NCBI RefSeq assembly: GCF_000018325.1
Contig: NC_009922.1
Span: forward strand, 62,001 to 126,000
From: Alkaliphilus oremlandii OhILAs
GTDB taxonomy: Bacteria > Bacillota > Clostridia > Peptostreptococcales > Natronincolaceae
Reading direction: 5' to 3'
DNA length: 64,000 nucleotides
The position numbers and the translations under genes are program-made. This document shows, piece by piece, positions 56,096 to 64,000 of this stretch. Numbering within the stretch: position 1 is the first letter of the stretch; the number at the start of each line of letters is the position of its first letter. Below the pieces are notes generated by a model. The model did no database searches. It was not told where the DNA came from and saw only the letters and a list, made by a program, of their open reading frames with translations.

Positions 56096-56118
56096 TTCAA
56101 TAAGTCTAAACTATTGAA
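56096..56118. promoter_or_regulatory. Inverted repeat upstream of the maoC sigma-54 promoter
   Basis: TTCAATA (56096-56102) and TATTGAA (56112-56118) form an inverted repeat about 100-120 bp upstream of the -24 element. The half site TCAAT/ATTGA also occurs upstream of the thiolase promoter (48083-48095). The rest of the 55983-56213 gap holds no ORF. Confidence 0.45.
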
Positions 56119-56213
56119 GTTTCAAATGCTACAGTTCACTATCTCCTAAAGAAACTCAAAGAATTCTTGTTAAAGAAAAATATTTCAGCAAAAATATAAC
56201 GTTTTTACTAAAA

Positions 56214-56229
56214 TGGCATGGTAATTGCG
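56214..56229 (+). promoter_or_regulatory. Sigma-54 promoter of the maoC-acd-etf operon
   Basis: TGGCATGGTAATTGCG has GG and GC 12 bases apart, and lies 39 bp before the maoC start. One base at the end (G for A) differs from consensus. Confidence 0.87.
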
Positions 56230-56267
56230 TTATATATTGTTAAATAAAAAACAAGGAGGTTTTATAA

Positions 56268-56684
56268 ATGGTAGGGAAAAAAATTAGTGAAATAAAAGTT
56301 GGAGATCAAGCTTCTTTTCAGAAAACAATTACAGAGACAGATGTATATTTATATGCTGGAATTACGGGTGATTTAAATCCAGCCCATATCAATGAAATAT
56401 CTGCACAAGGTAGTTTATTTAAGGGAAGAATTGCCCATGGTATGCTAACTGCTGGCTTAATATCTGCTGTGCTTGGAATGCAGCTCCCTGGACCAGGAAC
56501 CATTTATATGGGTCAAGAATTAAAATTCTTAGCCCCAGTAAGATTTAATGATACGATCCTAGCAACGGTAGAAGTAATAGAGATGAATGTTGAAAAGAAT
56601 AGAATAAAATTAAGTACCACATGTACAAATCAAGAGGGTGTCGTTGTTCTATCCGGTGTTGCTACCGTGATGCCCCCTAAGTAA
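56268..56684 (+). CDS. MaoC-like (R)-specific enoyl-CoA hydratase
   Basis: A 138-residue single-hotdog hydratase of the MaoC/PhaJ type, which reversibly dehydrates (R)-3-hydroxyacyl-CoA to the trans-2-enoyl-CoA. The catalytic Asp-His pair is D35 and H40 in AGITGDLNPAHINE. The family motif SLFKGRIAHGMLTAGLISAVLG follows. ATG 56268 follows CAAGGAGGTTTTATAA. It leads an operon with acyl-CoA dehydrogenase and Etf, so it should supply crotonyl-CoA to them. No classical crotonase lies in this window. Confidence 0.92.
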   Translation: MVGKKISEIKVGDQASFQKTITETDVYLYAGITGDLNPAHINEISAQGSLFKGRIAHGMLTAGLISAVLGMQLPGPGTIYMGQELKFLAPVRFNDTILATVEVIEMNVEKNRIKLSTTCTNQEGVVVLSGVATVMPPK

Positions 56685-56720
56685 TTAAAGATCTAGTAAA
56701 TATAGAATGGAGGATTCGTG

Positions 56721-57860
56721 ATGAACTTTACCTTATCAAAGGAGCATTTAATGCTTAAAAATCTATACCAAGAGTTTGCTCAAAAAGAGGTGAAACCCCT
56801 TGCAGAAGAAGTAGACGAAAAGGAAATGTTTCCCGTTGAAACTGTAAAAAAATTAGCACGTTATGGATTTATGGGCATCCCTTTTCCAAAGGAATGGGGC
56901 GGCTCTGGTGGAGATAGTATCGCCTATGCCATGGCTGTAGAGGAGCTTTCCAAGGTGTGTGCAACAACGGGTGTTATTGTATCTGCCCATACATCCTTAG
57001 GAGCGGCACCAATTTATGAGTTTGGTACAAAAGAGCAGAAAGAAAAATATTTACCTTCTTTAGCATCGGGAGAAAAGTTGGGTGCCTTTGGCCTAACAGA
57101 GCCCAATGCAGGAACTGACGCCTCTGCTCAGCAAACAATAGCAGTATTAGATGGAGACCATTACATTTTAAATGGCAGTAAAATCTTTATAACCAATGCA
57201 GGATATGCAGACATTTATATTATCATGGCCATGACGGACAAGTCTCAAGGAACGAGAGGGATTTCAGCCTTTATCGTAGAGGCAGATACGCCGGGCTTTA
57301 GTATCGGTAAAAAAGAATCAAAGCTGGGGATTAAAGGCTCCTCTACCTGTGAGCTGGTATTTGAAAACTGTAGAATACCGAAAGAGAACCTTTTAGGGAA
57401 AGAGGGCAAAGGCTTTGGAATTGCTATGAAAACCCTAGATGGCGGAAGAATTGGTATCGCTGCTCAAGCCCTAGGAATTGCACAAGGGGCCTTGGACGAA
57501 ACTGTGAGCTATGTAAAGGAGAGGAAACAATTTGGAAAGTCAATTTCTTATTTCCAAAACACCCAATTTCAATTGGCGGATATGGCAACGAAAATTGAAG
57601 CAGCTCGGCTTTTAGTATATAAAGCGGCTTTCTTAAAGCAGGAGGGGTTACCTTACTCAAATGAGGCGGCTATGGCAAAGCTTTTCGCTTCAGAAACAGC
57701 GATGGAAGTAACGGTAAAGGCAGTCCAGCTGCATGGCGGCTATGGATACACAAGGGAATATCCTGTGGAAAGAATGATGCGAGATGCTAAAATCACAGAA
57801 ATATATGAAGGTACATCAGAGGTTCAAAGAATGGTAATCTCTGCACAATTGCTTAAGTAG
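56721..57860 (+). CDS. bcd: Short-chain acyl-CoA dehydrogenase (butyryl-CoA dehydrogenase type)
   Basis: A 379-residue FAD enzyme. It has the FAD/substrate loops AFGLTEPNAGTDASAQQT and IFITNAGYADIYIIMAMTD, and the catalytic Glu in YEGTSEVQRMVI. The length and the adjacent EtfBA suggest it reduces crotonyl-CoA to butyryl-CoA, perhaps with electron bifurcation that also reduces ferredoxin, as in other clostridia. ATG 56721 follows TGGAGGATTCGTG. It is 34 bp from maoC and 13 bp from etfB. Confidence 0.92.
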   Translation: MNFTLSKEHLMLKNLYQEFAQKEVKPLAEEVDEKEMFPVETVKKLARYGFMGIPFPKEWGGSGGDSIAYAMAVEELSKVCATTGVIVSAHTSLGAAPIYEFGTKEQKEKYLPSLASGEKLGAFGLTEPNAGTDASAQQTIAVLDGDHYILNGSKIFITNAGYADIYIIMAMTDKSQGTRGISAFIVEADTPGFSIGKKESKLGIKGSSTCELVFENCRIPKENLLGKEGKGFGIAMKTLDGGRIGIAAQALGIAQGALDETVSYVKERKQFGKSISYFQNTQFQLADMATKIEAARLLVYKAAFLKQEGLPYSNEAAMAKLFASETAMEVTVKAVQLHGGYGYTREYPVERMMRDAKITEIYEGTSEVQRMVISAQLLK

Positions 57861-57873
57861 AGGAGGAAATCAT

Positions 57874-58656
57874 ATGAAAATTATTGTTTGTATCAAACAA
57901 GTGCCCGATACAACGGAAGTAAAGCTTGACCCAAAAACAGGAACATTAATTCGTGACGGTGTACCGAGTATCATTAACCCCGACGATAAAAGTGGTTTAG
58001 AAGCAGCCCTGAGAATTAAAGATGAAATCGGTGCGCATATAACTGTTCTAACAATGGGACCACCTCAGGCAGAGGCTGCCATTAGAGAAGCATTTGCAAT
58101 GGGAGCAGACCGAGGGATTTTATTGACAGATCGTGCTTTCTCAGGAGCTGATACTTGGGCTACATCCAGCACTTTAGCTGCGGCAATTAAAGAGCTGGAA
58201 TACGACTTAGTCATTGCAGGAAGACAAGCCATCGATGGAGATACGGCTCAAGTTGGACCTCAAATCGCAGAGCATTTAAATCTACCTCAGGTAAGCTATG
58301 TGGAGGATTTAAAATTAGATGGGGATCGAATCATATTAAAAAGGGTTTTTGAAGATCGCTACCATACGGTGAGAGTAACGACACCTTGTTTAATCACTAC
58401 CATAAAAGAGTTGAATGAAGCCCGATATATGAGTGTCGGTGGAATCTACGATGCTTATAACAGCAAAGAAGTGGAAGTATGGAATTTGAATAATATCCAT
58501 GTGGATATGGAGAATATCGGATTAAAAGGTTCTCCTACGAAGGTGAAAAAATCCTTTACTAAGGGAGCGAAGACAGCGGGTAAGGTTTTTGTAGTGGATG
58601 CCAAGGAAGCGGCAGAAATCATAGTAGATAAATTAAAAGAAAAATATATGATATAG
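57874..58656 (+). CDS. etfB: Electron transfer flavoprotein, beta subunit
   Basis: A 260-residue beta subunit that forms an FAD/AMP or bifurcating FAD heterodimer with EtfA. It begins MKIIVCIKQVPDTTEVKLDP and has IAGRQAIDGDTAQVGPQIAEHL, typical of the nucleotide-binding core. ATG 57874 follows AGAGGAGGAAATCAT. It connects the acyl-CoA dehydrogenase to NADH and ferredoxin. Confidence 0.95.
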   Translation: MKIIVCIKQVPDTTEVKLDPKTGTLIRDGVPSIINPDDKSGLEAALRIKDEIGAHITVLTMGPPQAEAAIREAFAMGADRGILLTDRAFSGADTWATSSTLAAAIKELEYDLVIAGRQAIDGDTAQVGPQIAEHLNLPQVSYVEDLKLDGDRIILKRVFEDRYHTVRVTTPCLITTIKELNEARYMSVGGIYDAYNSKEVEVWNLNNIHVDMENIGLKGSPTKVKKSFTKGAKTAGKVFVVDAKEAAEIIVDKLKEKYMI

Positions 58657-58670
58657 TTAGGAGGAAGAAT

Positions 58671-59672
58671 ATGAGCTCTTTAGGCCATAAAGGCATTTGG
58701 GTATTTGCAGAACAAAGGGACGGAGAAATACAAAATGTATCCTTGGAGTTATTAGGCAAGGGCAGGGAACTTGCAGATGAATTAAAAACGGAGCTAACAG
58801 CAGTCCTGTTAGGGGAAGGTATAAAGGACCTGTCTAAGGAATTATTATATTACGGTGCGGACAAGGTCATTGTAGCAGATCATCCTATGCTGAATATTTA
58901 TATAACAGAACCCTATACCAAGGTGATGTGCGATGCAATTAAAGGACATAACCCAGAGATTATATTAATTGGTGCTACGGCCATCGGAAGGGATTTAGCG
59001 CCTAGAATATCAGCGAGGATACACACTGGTCTAACGGCAGACTGTACAAGTCTAGAAATTGAAGAGGAAACTAAAAATCTCCTAATGACAAGACCAGCAT
59101 TTGGGGGAAATATTATGGCGACTATTATTTGTCCAGAGCATAGACCACAGATGTCTACCGTAAGACCTGGTGTTATGGTGAAGCGTACGAGAGATGAGGG
59201 GCGCAGGGGTGATATCATAGAATTAAGTCCAGAGCTGAATGAGAGTCATATGAATGTGGAAGTTCTAGAGGTGGTGAAGGAATCCAAGAAAAAGGTAAAG
59301 ATCGAGGAAGCCAATGTACTGGTATCTGGAGGAAGAGGAATCGGTAAGAAGGAAAATTTTGAAGTCTTAGAAAAATTAGCAAAGGAGTTAGGCGGTGTGG
59401 TATCTGGCTCTAGAGCTGTTGTGGATGCAGGATGGATCGAAAGGGATTATCAAGTAGGGCAGACAGGAAAAACTGTAAGACCGGATCTTTATATTGCTTG
59501 TGGAATCTCTGGTGCAATCCAACACGTAACCGGTATGGAGGAATCTGAGCTTATCATAGCGATCAATAAGAACGCAGATGCTCCTATATTTGAATTAGCA
59601 GATGTTGGAATTGTAGGGGATGTGAATAAAGTGATTCCAGCATTGATCGACGCTTTAAAAAATTCAAGGTAA
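58671..59672 (+). CDS. etfA: Electron transfer flavoprotein, alpha subunit
   Basis: A 333-residue alpha subunit with the C-terminal FAD-binding domain: VSGGRGIGKKENFEVLEKL, GSRAVVDAGWI, QVGQTGKTVRPDLYIACGISGAIQH and NKNADAPIFELADVGIVGD. The length fits the plain EtfA without an extra ferredoxin domain. ATG 58671 follows TTAGGAGGAAGAAT. It ends the maoC-bcd-etfB-etfA operon at the terminator at 59713-59740. Confidence 0.95.
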   Translation: MSSLGHKGIWVFAEQRDGEIQNVSLELLGKGRELADELKTELTAVLLGEGIKDLSKELLYYGADKVIVADHPMLNIYITEPYTKVMCDAIKGHNPEIILIGATAIGRDLAPRISARIHTGLTADCTSLEIEEETKNLLMTRPAFGGNIMATIICPEHRPQMSTVRPGVMVKRTRDEGRRGDIIELSPELNESHMNVEVLEVVKESKKKVKIEEANVLVSGGRGIGKKENFEVLEKLAKELGGVVSGSRAVVDAGWIERDYQVGQTGKTVRPDLYIACGISGAIQHVTGMEESELIIAINKNADAPIFELADVGIVGDVNKVIPALIDALKNSR

Positions 59673-59712
59673 TCAACGAAGAGCACCAAAGCCATCATTT
59701 ATATGGACAACA

Positions 59713-59740
59713 AAAAAAAGCTTCTTTCGAAGCTTTTTTT
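59713..59740. terminator. Bidirectional terminator after etfA
   Basis: AAAAAAAGCTTC (59713-59724) and GAAGCTTTTTTT (59729-59740) form a perfect stem with A and T tracts that serve both etfA and the convergent lipoprotein gene. Confidence 0.9.
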
Positions 59741-59750
59741 ATGTTGAAAT

Positions 59751-60512
59751 TTATTTAATAAAGGAGGTTGAAATAACATCTTTTAAAATACTGCTTGGAA
59801 TTTCAAACTCAATGATGCCAGAAGAATATGGTGCTATATCATACTGACCAAAATAGATAAACAATTGATCGTTTTCAATAAAGAAATTTTGATCATCTTT
59901 AATTCCACTAAATAATTCTACCTCGTCTGGGAAGAATTTTTCAGGTTCTGATTTTATTTGTTTTTGAATTTCTTCATTGATGATATTCTTATAAGCAGTT
60001 CCTTCTTTAAATAAGTCTTTTAAAGTAATTTCTTTTCCAGTAGTTAAATCAAAGTTATACGGAACTTTAATGCTCATACCATGAGCCCCGCCTGTATATT
60101 GATAATTTAAAGTAGTTAAACTTAATACCTTTTCGTTCACTGTATGAATTGTATAATCCACTAACAGCTCGTAAGGACGGAATTCAAAATTTGATTTTTT
60201 AGCTTCTTTTGAATCGTTTTCAGCAATTGTAGCCAGTTCTTTATTGATGTCCGTAGCATTTTTTTCAAGCCGAGCATTGATTTCATCTAGGATGCTTTGA
60301 TTTTTATCATTGGAGAATACCGGCAGTTTAATACTGCTATTTAAAACCCCATTGTCGCTAGAGATTACCTTGTCTTCTACTTTTATTGGCAGCTCCTTCT
60401 TTTGGCTTAATGTTTTCTCATTGACGGACCCAGTTGGTGCTTTAGGACTGCAACCTACTACAAAAGCTCCAATAAGAGCTATGGATAAAGATATACCTAC
60501 GAATTTTTTCAT
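59751..60512 (-). CDS. Lipoprotein with DUF4163/DUF3298 (PdaC/RsiV-like) domains
   Basis: A 253-residue lipoprotein. The signal peptide MKKFVGISLSIALIGAFVVGC ends in a lipobox (VVGC). The mature part resembles the DUF4163 plus DUF3298 pair found in PdaC and RsiV: FRPYELLVDYTIHTVNEKVLSLTTLNYQYTGGAHG, then NFDLTTGKEITLKDLF, and a C-terminal FIENDQLFIYFGQYDIAPYSSGIIEFEIP. Such domains bind cell-wall sugars or lysozyme in some relatives. There is no deacetylase or sigma-factor-binding part. ATG 60512 follows TAGGAGGGGTTTAT. A cell-envelope role is likely. Confidence 0.83.
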   Translation of the reverse strand: MKKFVGISLSIALIGAFVVGCSPKAPTGSVNEKTLSQKKELPIKVEDKVISSDNGVLNSSIKLPVFSNDKNQSILDEINARLEKNATDINKELATIAENDSKEAKKSNFEFRPYELLVDYTIHTVNEKVLSLTTLNYQYTGGAHGMSIKVPYNFDLTTGKEITLKDLFKEGTAYKNIINEEIQKQIKSEPEKFFPDEVELFSGIKDDQNFFIENDQLFIYFGQYDIAPYSSGIIEFEIPSSILKDVISTSFIK

Positions 60513-60782
60513 ATAAACCCCTCCTAAAATATTATGTACGTTTAGAGCGGATTATTTCTTTAAACGCTTTTTGTATAGTTAGATAATACACCGCACAGTG
60601 TACTTTTGCTTTACAAACTAATTAAAAAATATTACAAAAGGATTACAAATATAACCAATAGTTACCAATAGGTAAAACTTTAATGAAATCCCCGTTTTTA
60701 TGGTCATATTTTATAGATAGATGAAGAAAACTATAGTAAAATACAGATAAGTAGACTACTTTAAAAAGGCAGGTGCAATATT

Positions 60783-61481
60783 ATGGAAGAGAGAATAAAG
60801 GTATTAGTCGTAGAAGATGAAACATCTATTCGAAAGTTCTTAGCAATTAATTTAAATAGAGATGGTTTTGAAGTCATAGAAGCAGCCTCGGGAGAAGAAG
60901 CTCTGGATATTATAACGCGAACACAACCTAAGGTTGTGGTTCTAGACCTGATGCTGCCAGGAATAGATGGCTTTGAAGTATGCCAAAACATAAGAAAATC
61001 TATACCCAATATCGTAATTATCATGTTAACGGCAAAAAGTCAGGATATGGATAAAATCATGGGATTGGAATTAGGGGCTGATGACTATATGGTAAAGCCA
61101 TTTAATCCTTTGGAGCTCATTGCTAGAATAAGAGCAAACCTTAGAAAAATTGATAATGCAAAGGGTCAATTAAACAAGATTATTTCCTTGAGGGAGTTTG
61201 AATTGGATTTAGATGCTCAAAAGTTTTATAAAAGAGGTATTGAAATAGAGCTGACACCCATTGAATTTTCCATGATGAAGATGTTTATGGAGGGAAACAA
61301 TAAAGCCTTCAGCAGGGACGAAATATTAAATATTGTTTGGGGAAAGAATTATTTTGGTGATATGAAGACGGTAGATGTTCACGTACGAAGGATCAGAGAG
61401 AAGATAGAAGATGATCCTTCCAATCCGCGAATCATAGAGACTGTTTGGGGTGTAGGCTATCGGCTAAAAGGAGCTAAATAA
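60783..61481 (+). CDS. OmpR-family response regulator
   Basis: A 232-residue two-component regulator. The receiver domain has the acidic pocket VVEDE, the phospho-acceptor D55 in VVVLDLMLPGIDG, and T/K in MLTAKSQDMD and DDYMVKPF. The winged-helix effector has ELTPIEFSMMKMFM, RDEILNIVWG and the recognition pattern TVDVHVRRIREKI. ATG 60783 follows AGGCAGGTGCAATATT. It is one base away from the kinase gene that should phosphorylate it. The stimulus is not indicated. Confidence 0.95.
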   Translation: MEERIKVLVVEDETSIRKFLAINLNRDGFEVIEAASGEEALDIITRTQPKVVVLDLMLPGIDGFEVCQNIRKSIPNIVIIMLTAKSQDMDKIMGLELGADDYMVKPFNPLELIARIRANLRKIDNAKGQLNKIISLREFELDLDAQKFYKRGIEIELTPIEFSMMKMFMEGNNKAFSRDEILNIVWGKNYFGDMKTVDVHVRRIREKIEDDPSNPRIIETVWGVGYRLKGAK

Positions 61482-61482
61482 T

Positions 61483-62874
61483 ATGAATAGCATTAAACGA
61501 AGAATAACCATCAATTTCATATTCATTGTAGTAATTACGGTTGTTATTCTAGAAATATTTTTAATTAATATAGTAAAGGAAAATTATTATAGAAATTTAG
61601 AGCAGAGCTTAAGCAATCAGATCCGTATTTCTGCCGACTTGTATTCCCGATATTTTTCTGATGCTACGCTCAATGAAAATATACTAAATAATGTGGATAC
61701 TTTTTGGAAGCAAACCAATGCCCAAGTAGAAATACTAGACAAAAATGGAAAAGTTCTAATGGATTCCATCGGTGTTATCCCTTCCAACCCCATAAGGACC
61801 GATGATGTGATCGGAGCCATTAATGGGGAGATGGGAACATGGATCGGAAAGGTGGAGTATGACAATAACAAGGTCATGGCGATTTCTCATCCTTTACGCT
61901 CGGGAGAAAATATTGTGGGAGTATTAAGGTTTATTACTTCCTTAAGAGAGGTCAATCGGGATATCAATGAGATTGCCTTCCTATTCATTGGATTTGGTGC
62001 CCTTGTAATTTTAATATCCAGCTTTGTCGGTATATTCCTGACGAAGACCATAACAGGTCCTTTAAAAAATGTAACAGAGTCCGCAGAAAAAATGGCTTTA
62101 GGAGACTATAGTATAAGAAGTGTTAAGACCTATGATGATGAAATTGGAAAGCTATCGGATACCTTGAACTACATGGCCAGTGAGATTGTAAAGAAAGAAG
62201 AGCTAAAGAACGATTTTATTTCCTCCGTATCTCACGAGCTTAGGACCCCTCTAACCTCTATTAAAGGATGGGCCATTACGCTGAAGCATAGTCCTGATGA
62301 CAAGGAAATTTTAGCCGATGGATTGAATATCATAGAAACGGAAAGTGATCGGCTAGCCAATATGGTAGAGGAGCTTTTGGATTTTTCCAAGTTTGTGTCT
62401 GGAAAGATATCTTTGGAGAAGAAAGAAGTGAATATCAACGAGATCATAGACCATATCAAAAAGCAGCTGACACCAAGGGCAATGAGGGATAATATCAAAT
62501 TTGAAGTGATAGCAGAAGAGCCGATGCCTATCTTCTGCTCCGATGGAAACCGATTGAAGCAGGTGTTTATAAACGTTTTAGACAATGCATTTAAGTTTAC
62601 ACCAGCAGGAGGAAGCGTTTCACTGGTGGCGTCCTACAGAGATGGCAATTTTATTTTTAATATCAAGGATACAGGCCATGGGATTTCTGCTGAAGACTTA
62701 CCTAGGGTAAAAGAAAAGTTTTATAAAGGAAGAACGAGTCTATCTCAAAATGGCATTGGATTATCCATATGTGATGAGATCATCAGCTTAATGAAAGGGA
62801 CCTTCGAAATTAAAAGTCAGTTGAACAAAGGTACTGAGATCATCATTACTTTGCCTTTGGGGGAGTGTGAATAA
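61483..62874 (+). CDS. Membrane sensor histidine kinase
   Basis: A 463-residue kinase with two membrane segments (~9-29 and ~165-187), an extracytoplasmic sensor of about 135 residues between them, a HAMP domain (~188-240, TKTITGPLKNVTESAEKMALGDYS), HisKA with H251 in SSVSHELRTPLTSIKGW and the ATPase domain (N box FINVLDNAFKFTP, G1 DTGHGISAED, G2 GIGLSICDEI). It is the partner of the OmpR regulator one base upstream, and its stop is directly followed by the lipoprotein gene. The three genes form one transcription unit on spacing. Confidence 0.94.
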   Translation: MNSIKRRITINFIFIVVITVVILEIFLINIVKENYYRNLEQSLSNQIRISADLYSRYFSDATLNENILNNVDTFWKQTNAQVEILDKNGKVLMDSIGVIPSNPIRTDDVIGAINGEMGTWIGKVEYDNNKVMAISHPLRSGENIVGVLRFITSLREVNRDINEIAFLFIGFGALVILISSFVGIFLTKTITGPLKNVTESAEKMALGDYSIRSVKTYDDEIGKLSDTLNYMASEIVKKEELKNDFISSVSHELRTPLTSIKGWAITLKHSPDDKEILADGLNIIETESDRLANMVEELLDFSKFVSGKISLEKKEVNINEIIDHIKKQLTPRAMRDNIKFEVIAEEPMPIFCSDGNRLKQVFINVLDNAFKFTPAGGSVSLVASYRDGNFIFNIKDTGHGISAEDLPRVKEKFYKGRTSLSQNGIGLSICDEIISLMKGTFEIKSQLNKGTEIIITLPLGECE

Positions 62875-64000
62875 ATGAAAAAAGTTAAATTATTATGGGT
62901 TGTACTCTCAATGATCTTGTTGATATCAGCATGCTCACATTCTAGTGTGGATTCATCGGACGATATGATCGTTCCTCCGAAGAACCAGTTAATGCCGTTG
63001 GAAGGAGTTTGGGAGATCGAAGATATTCTCACTACGGAATCTCCTGTTAAAAATGAAAATAGAGAGGATTGGCTAGGAAAACAGGTACAATTTTCTAGGG
63101 ATCATATGTACCTACGAGGAATTAGCTTAGAAAAACCCCAATATCAAATGAAAACAGTCAATGCTGAAAGCTATTTACTATTTAACTCAAAATCTTTACC
63201 TTCAGATTTTAGCTTTCCAAATAAAGAAATCGAGGTAATCACTGTAATTGACAATGAACGATTCTTTTGTGACATTCTGATATTGGACTCGGAAGAGATC
63301 ATCTTGAAAATACAAGGGTATAGCCTTCTTTTAAACAAGTTATCAGATCACACTGGAGACTATGTCCTTGGAGATATAACGAAGGAAAATGACGGCAATG
63401 GTGAGCAGATCAAAGATGACAAAGTAGAGACCACGGATACCGGGGTTTTAATAGGACTTCGATCAAAAAACACAGACAGTGATGCTGAGGATCAATATGA
63501 CTATAGGACGTTATGGATATCTTCCATCCATAACGAATCCGGGCCTGTTTTACAAATGGATCATCTGTTTTTTCCTAGGCGGAGCGGTTTTTGGAAGATA
63601 ACTGTAAACCAAGAACAAAGAGGTAATATTTTAGAAGAAAGTATATTAAGTAGCAATGTTCTAATGAATGAATCTCAAATAGAAGCGAACTTGAGGAATA
63701 AAAAGCTCAATTTTGAAGGATCCATAGAAGCCAGCGGATATGGAAGCAATTCTATGGAATCCTATAAAGCAGCGAACCTCATTACAGGACAGATTCACAG
63801 AAGAATAGACTATGTAGGAAATGATTATATATCCATTGAAACTACTGAAAAAGGCATGAACTTTGAAACTAGTAAGCTACAGCTTTTGCCTATCGATGGT
63901 TTGCCGAATGCAAACAGCGTGAAAATATCAGATATTCTAGGGGAGATGGGCGTAATATCTATTAAGTCGGCTTGGGAGAAGGCACTCAATAGCTTGAAGA
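62875..64000 (+). CDS. Lipoprotein of unknown function, cut by the window end
   Basis: A reading frame that starts at ATG 62875, the base after the kinase stop, and stays open to the window edge, giving 375 residues without a stop. GGGGGAG lies 9 nt before the start. The signal peptide is MKKVKLLWVVLSMILLISAC with lipobox ISAC, followed by a Ser-rich linker. The mature part has LEGVWEIEDIL, similar to LEGTWIVDD in the lipoprotein at 38892, and several beta-rich segments. I recognise no family. It is probably a partner or target of the two-component system; the 3' end is outside the window. Confidence 0.85.
   Translation, partial: MKKVKLLWVVLSMILLISACSHSSVDSSDDMIVPPKNQLMPLEGVWEIEDILTTESPVKNENREDWLGKQVQFSRDHMYLRGISLEKPQYQMKTVNAESYLLFNSKSLPSDFSFPNKEIEVITVIDNERFFCDILILDSEEIILKIQGYSLLLNKLSDHTGDYVLGDITKENDGNGEQIKDDKVETTDTGVLIGLRSKNTDSDAEDQYDYRTLWISSIHNESGPVLQMDHLFFPRRSGFWKITVNQEQRGNILEESILSSNVLMNESQIEANLRNKKLNFEGSIEASGYGSNSMESYKAANLITGQIHRRIDYVGNDYISIETTEKGMNFETSKLQLLPIDGLPNANSVKISDILGEMGVISIKSAWEKALNSLK

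Overview
The window looks like a chromosomal segment of an anaerobic, endospore-forming low-GC Firmicute of the Clostridia, most like Alkaliphilus and its relatives. This rests on gene content, not on a database match: clostridial rRNA, a Gin-type sigma-G inhibitor, the tmk-yaaQ-holB-ricT cluster, the four-gene gcvT-H-PA-PB glycine cleavage system, indolepyruvate:ferredoxin oxidoreductase with butyrate kinase, and butyryl-CoA type beta-oxidation genes with Etf. I see no prophage, transposase or CRISPR array.

Layout. 1-860: a YczE-type membrane protein. 999-6335: an rRNA operon, 16S-tRNA-Ala(TGC)-23S-5S-5S, with leader/spacer processing stems, two 5S copies and a final terminator. 6391-8283: a soluble chemoreceptor-like protein. 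8309-11781: a copper module (CsoR operator, csoR, copA, copZ) that contains three tandem 79-bp repeats. 11869-14433: an AraC/GH39 fusion regulator. 14529-17307: mltG, an acyltransferase and a small membrane protein. 17440-22676: gin and a small unannotated ORF on the minus strand, then yaaO-tmk-yaaQ-holB-ricT. 22900-24153: a GltD-like flavoprotein. 24307-29228: a tandem glycine riboswitch and the gcv operon. 29313-36206: a sigma-54 activator and the iorA-iorB-buk-hisC operon for fermenting aromatic amino acids. 36257-40444: assorted small genes. 40615-45274: a consensus promoter, two complete SAM-I riboswitches in series, then metF, a stand-alone MetH activation domain, and metH. 45279-47999: minus-strand DUF4097/PadR pair and a lipase-like hydrolase. 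48041-59740: thiolase, a second sigma-54 activator, CoA-transferase, GntP permease, Hbd, SDR reductase, MaoC, acyl-CoA dehydrogenase, EtfB and EtfA. 59751-64000: a lipoprotein, a two-component system and a lipoprotein cut by the window edge.

How the genes work together. Two amino-acid or hydroxyacid catabolic regions are each headed by a sigma-54 activator, and four good -24/-12 elements lie upstream of iorA, the thiolase, the CoA-transferase and maoC. The 48-60 kb genes can be assembled into a 3-hydroxybutyrate-type fermentation: uptake by GntP, CoA activation, dehydration by MaoC and reduction by Acd/Etf to butyryl-CoA, balanced by oxidation through the SDR and thiolase to acetyl-CoA. No classical crotonase is present. 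One-carbon and methionine metabolism are controlled by riboswitches.

The most noteworthy unexplained structure is a dispersed 78-79 bp repeat. It occurs as three tandem copies between csoR and copA, one copy before yaaO, and one inverted copy between the MetH activation gene and metH. Its arms covary, and it abuts or supplies stop codons of the neighbouring genes.
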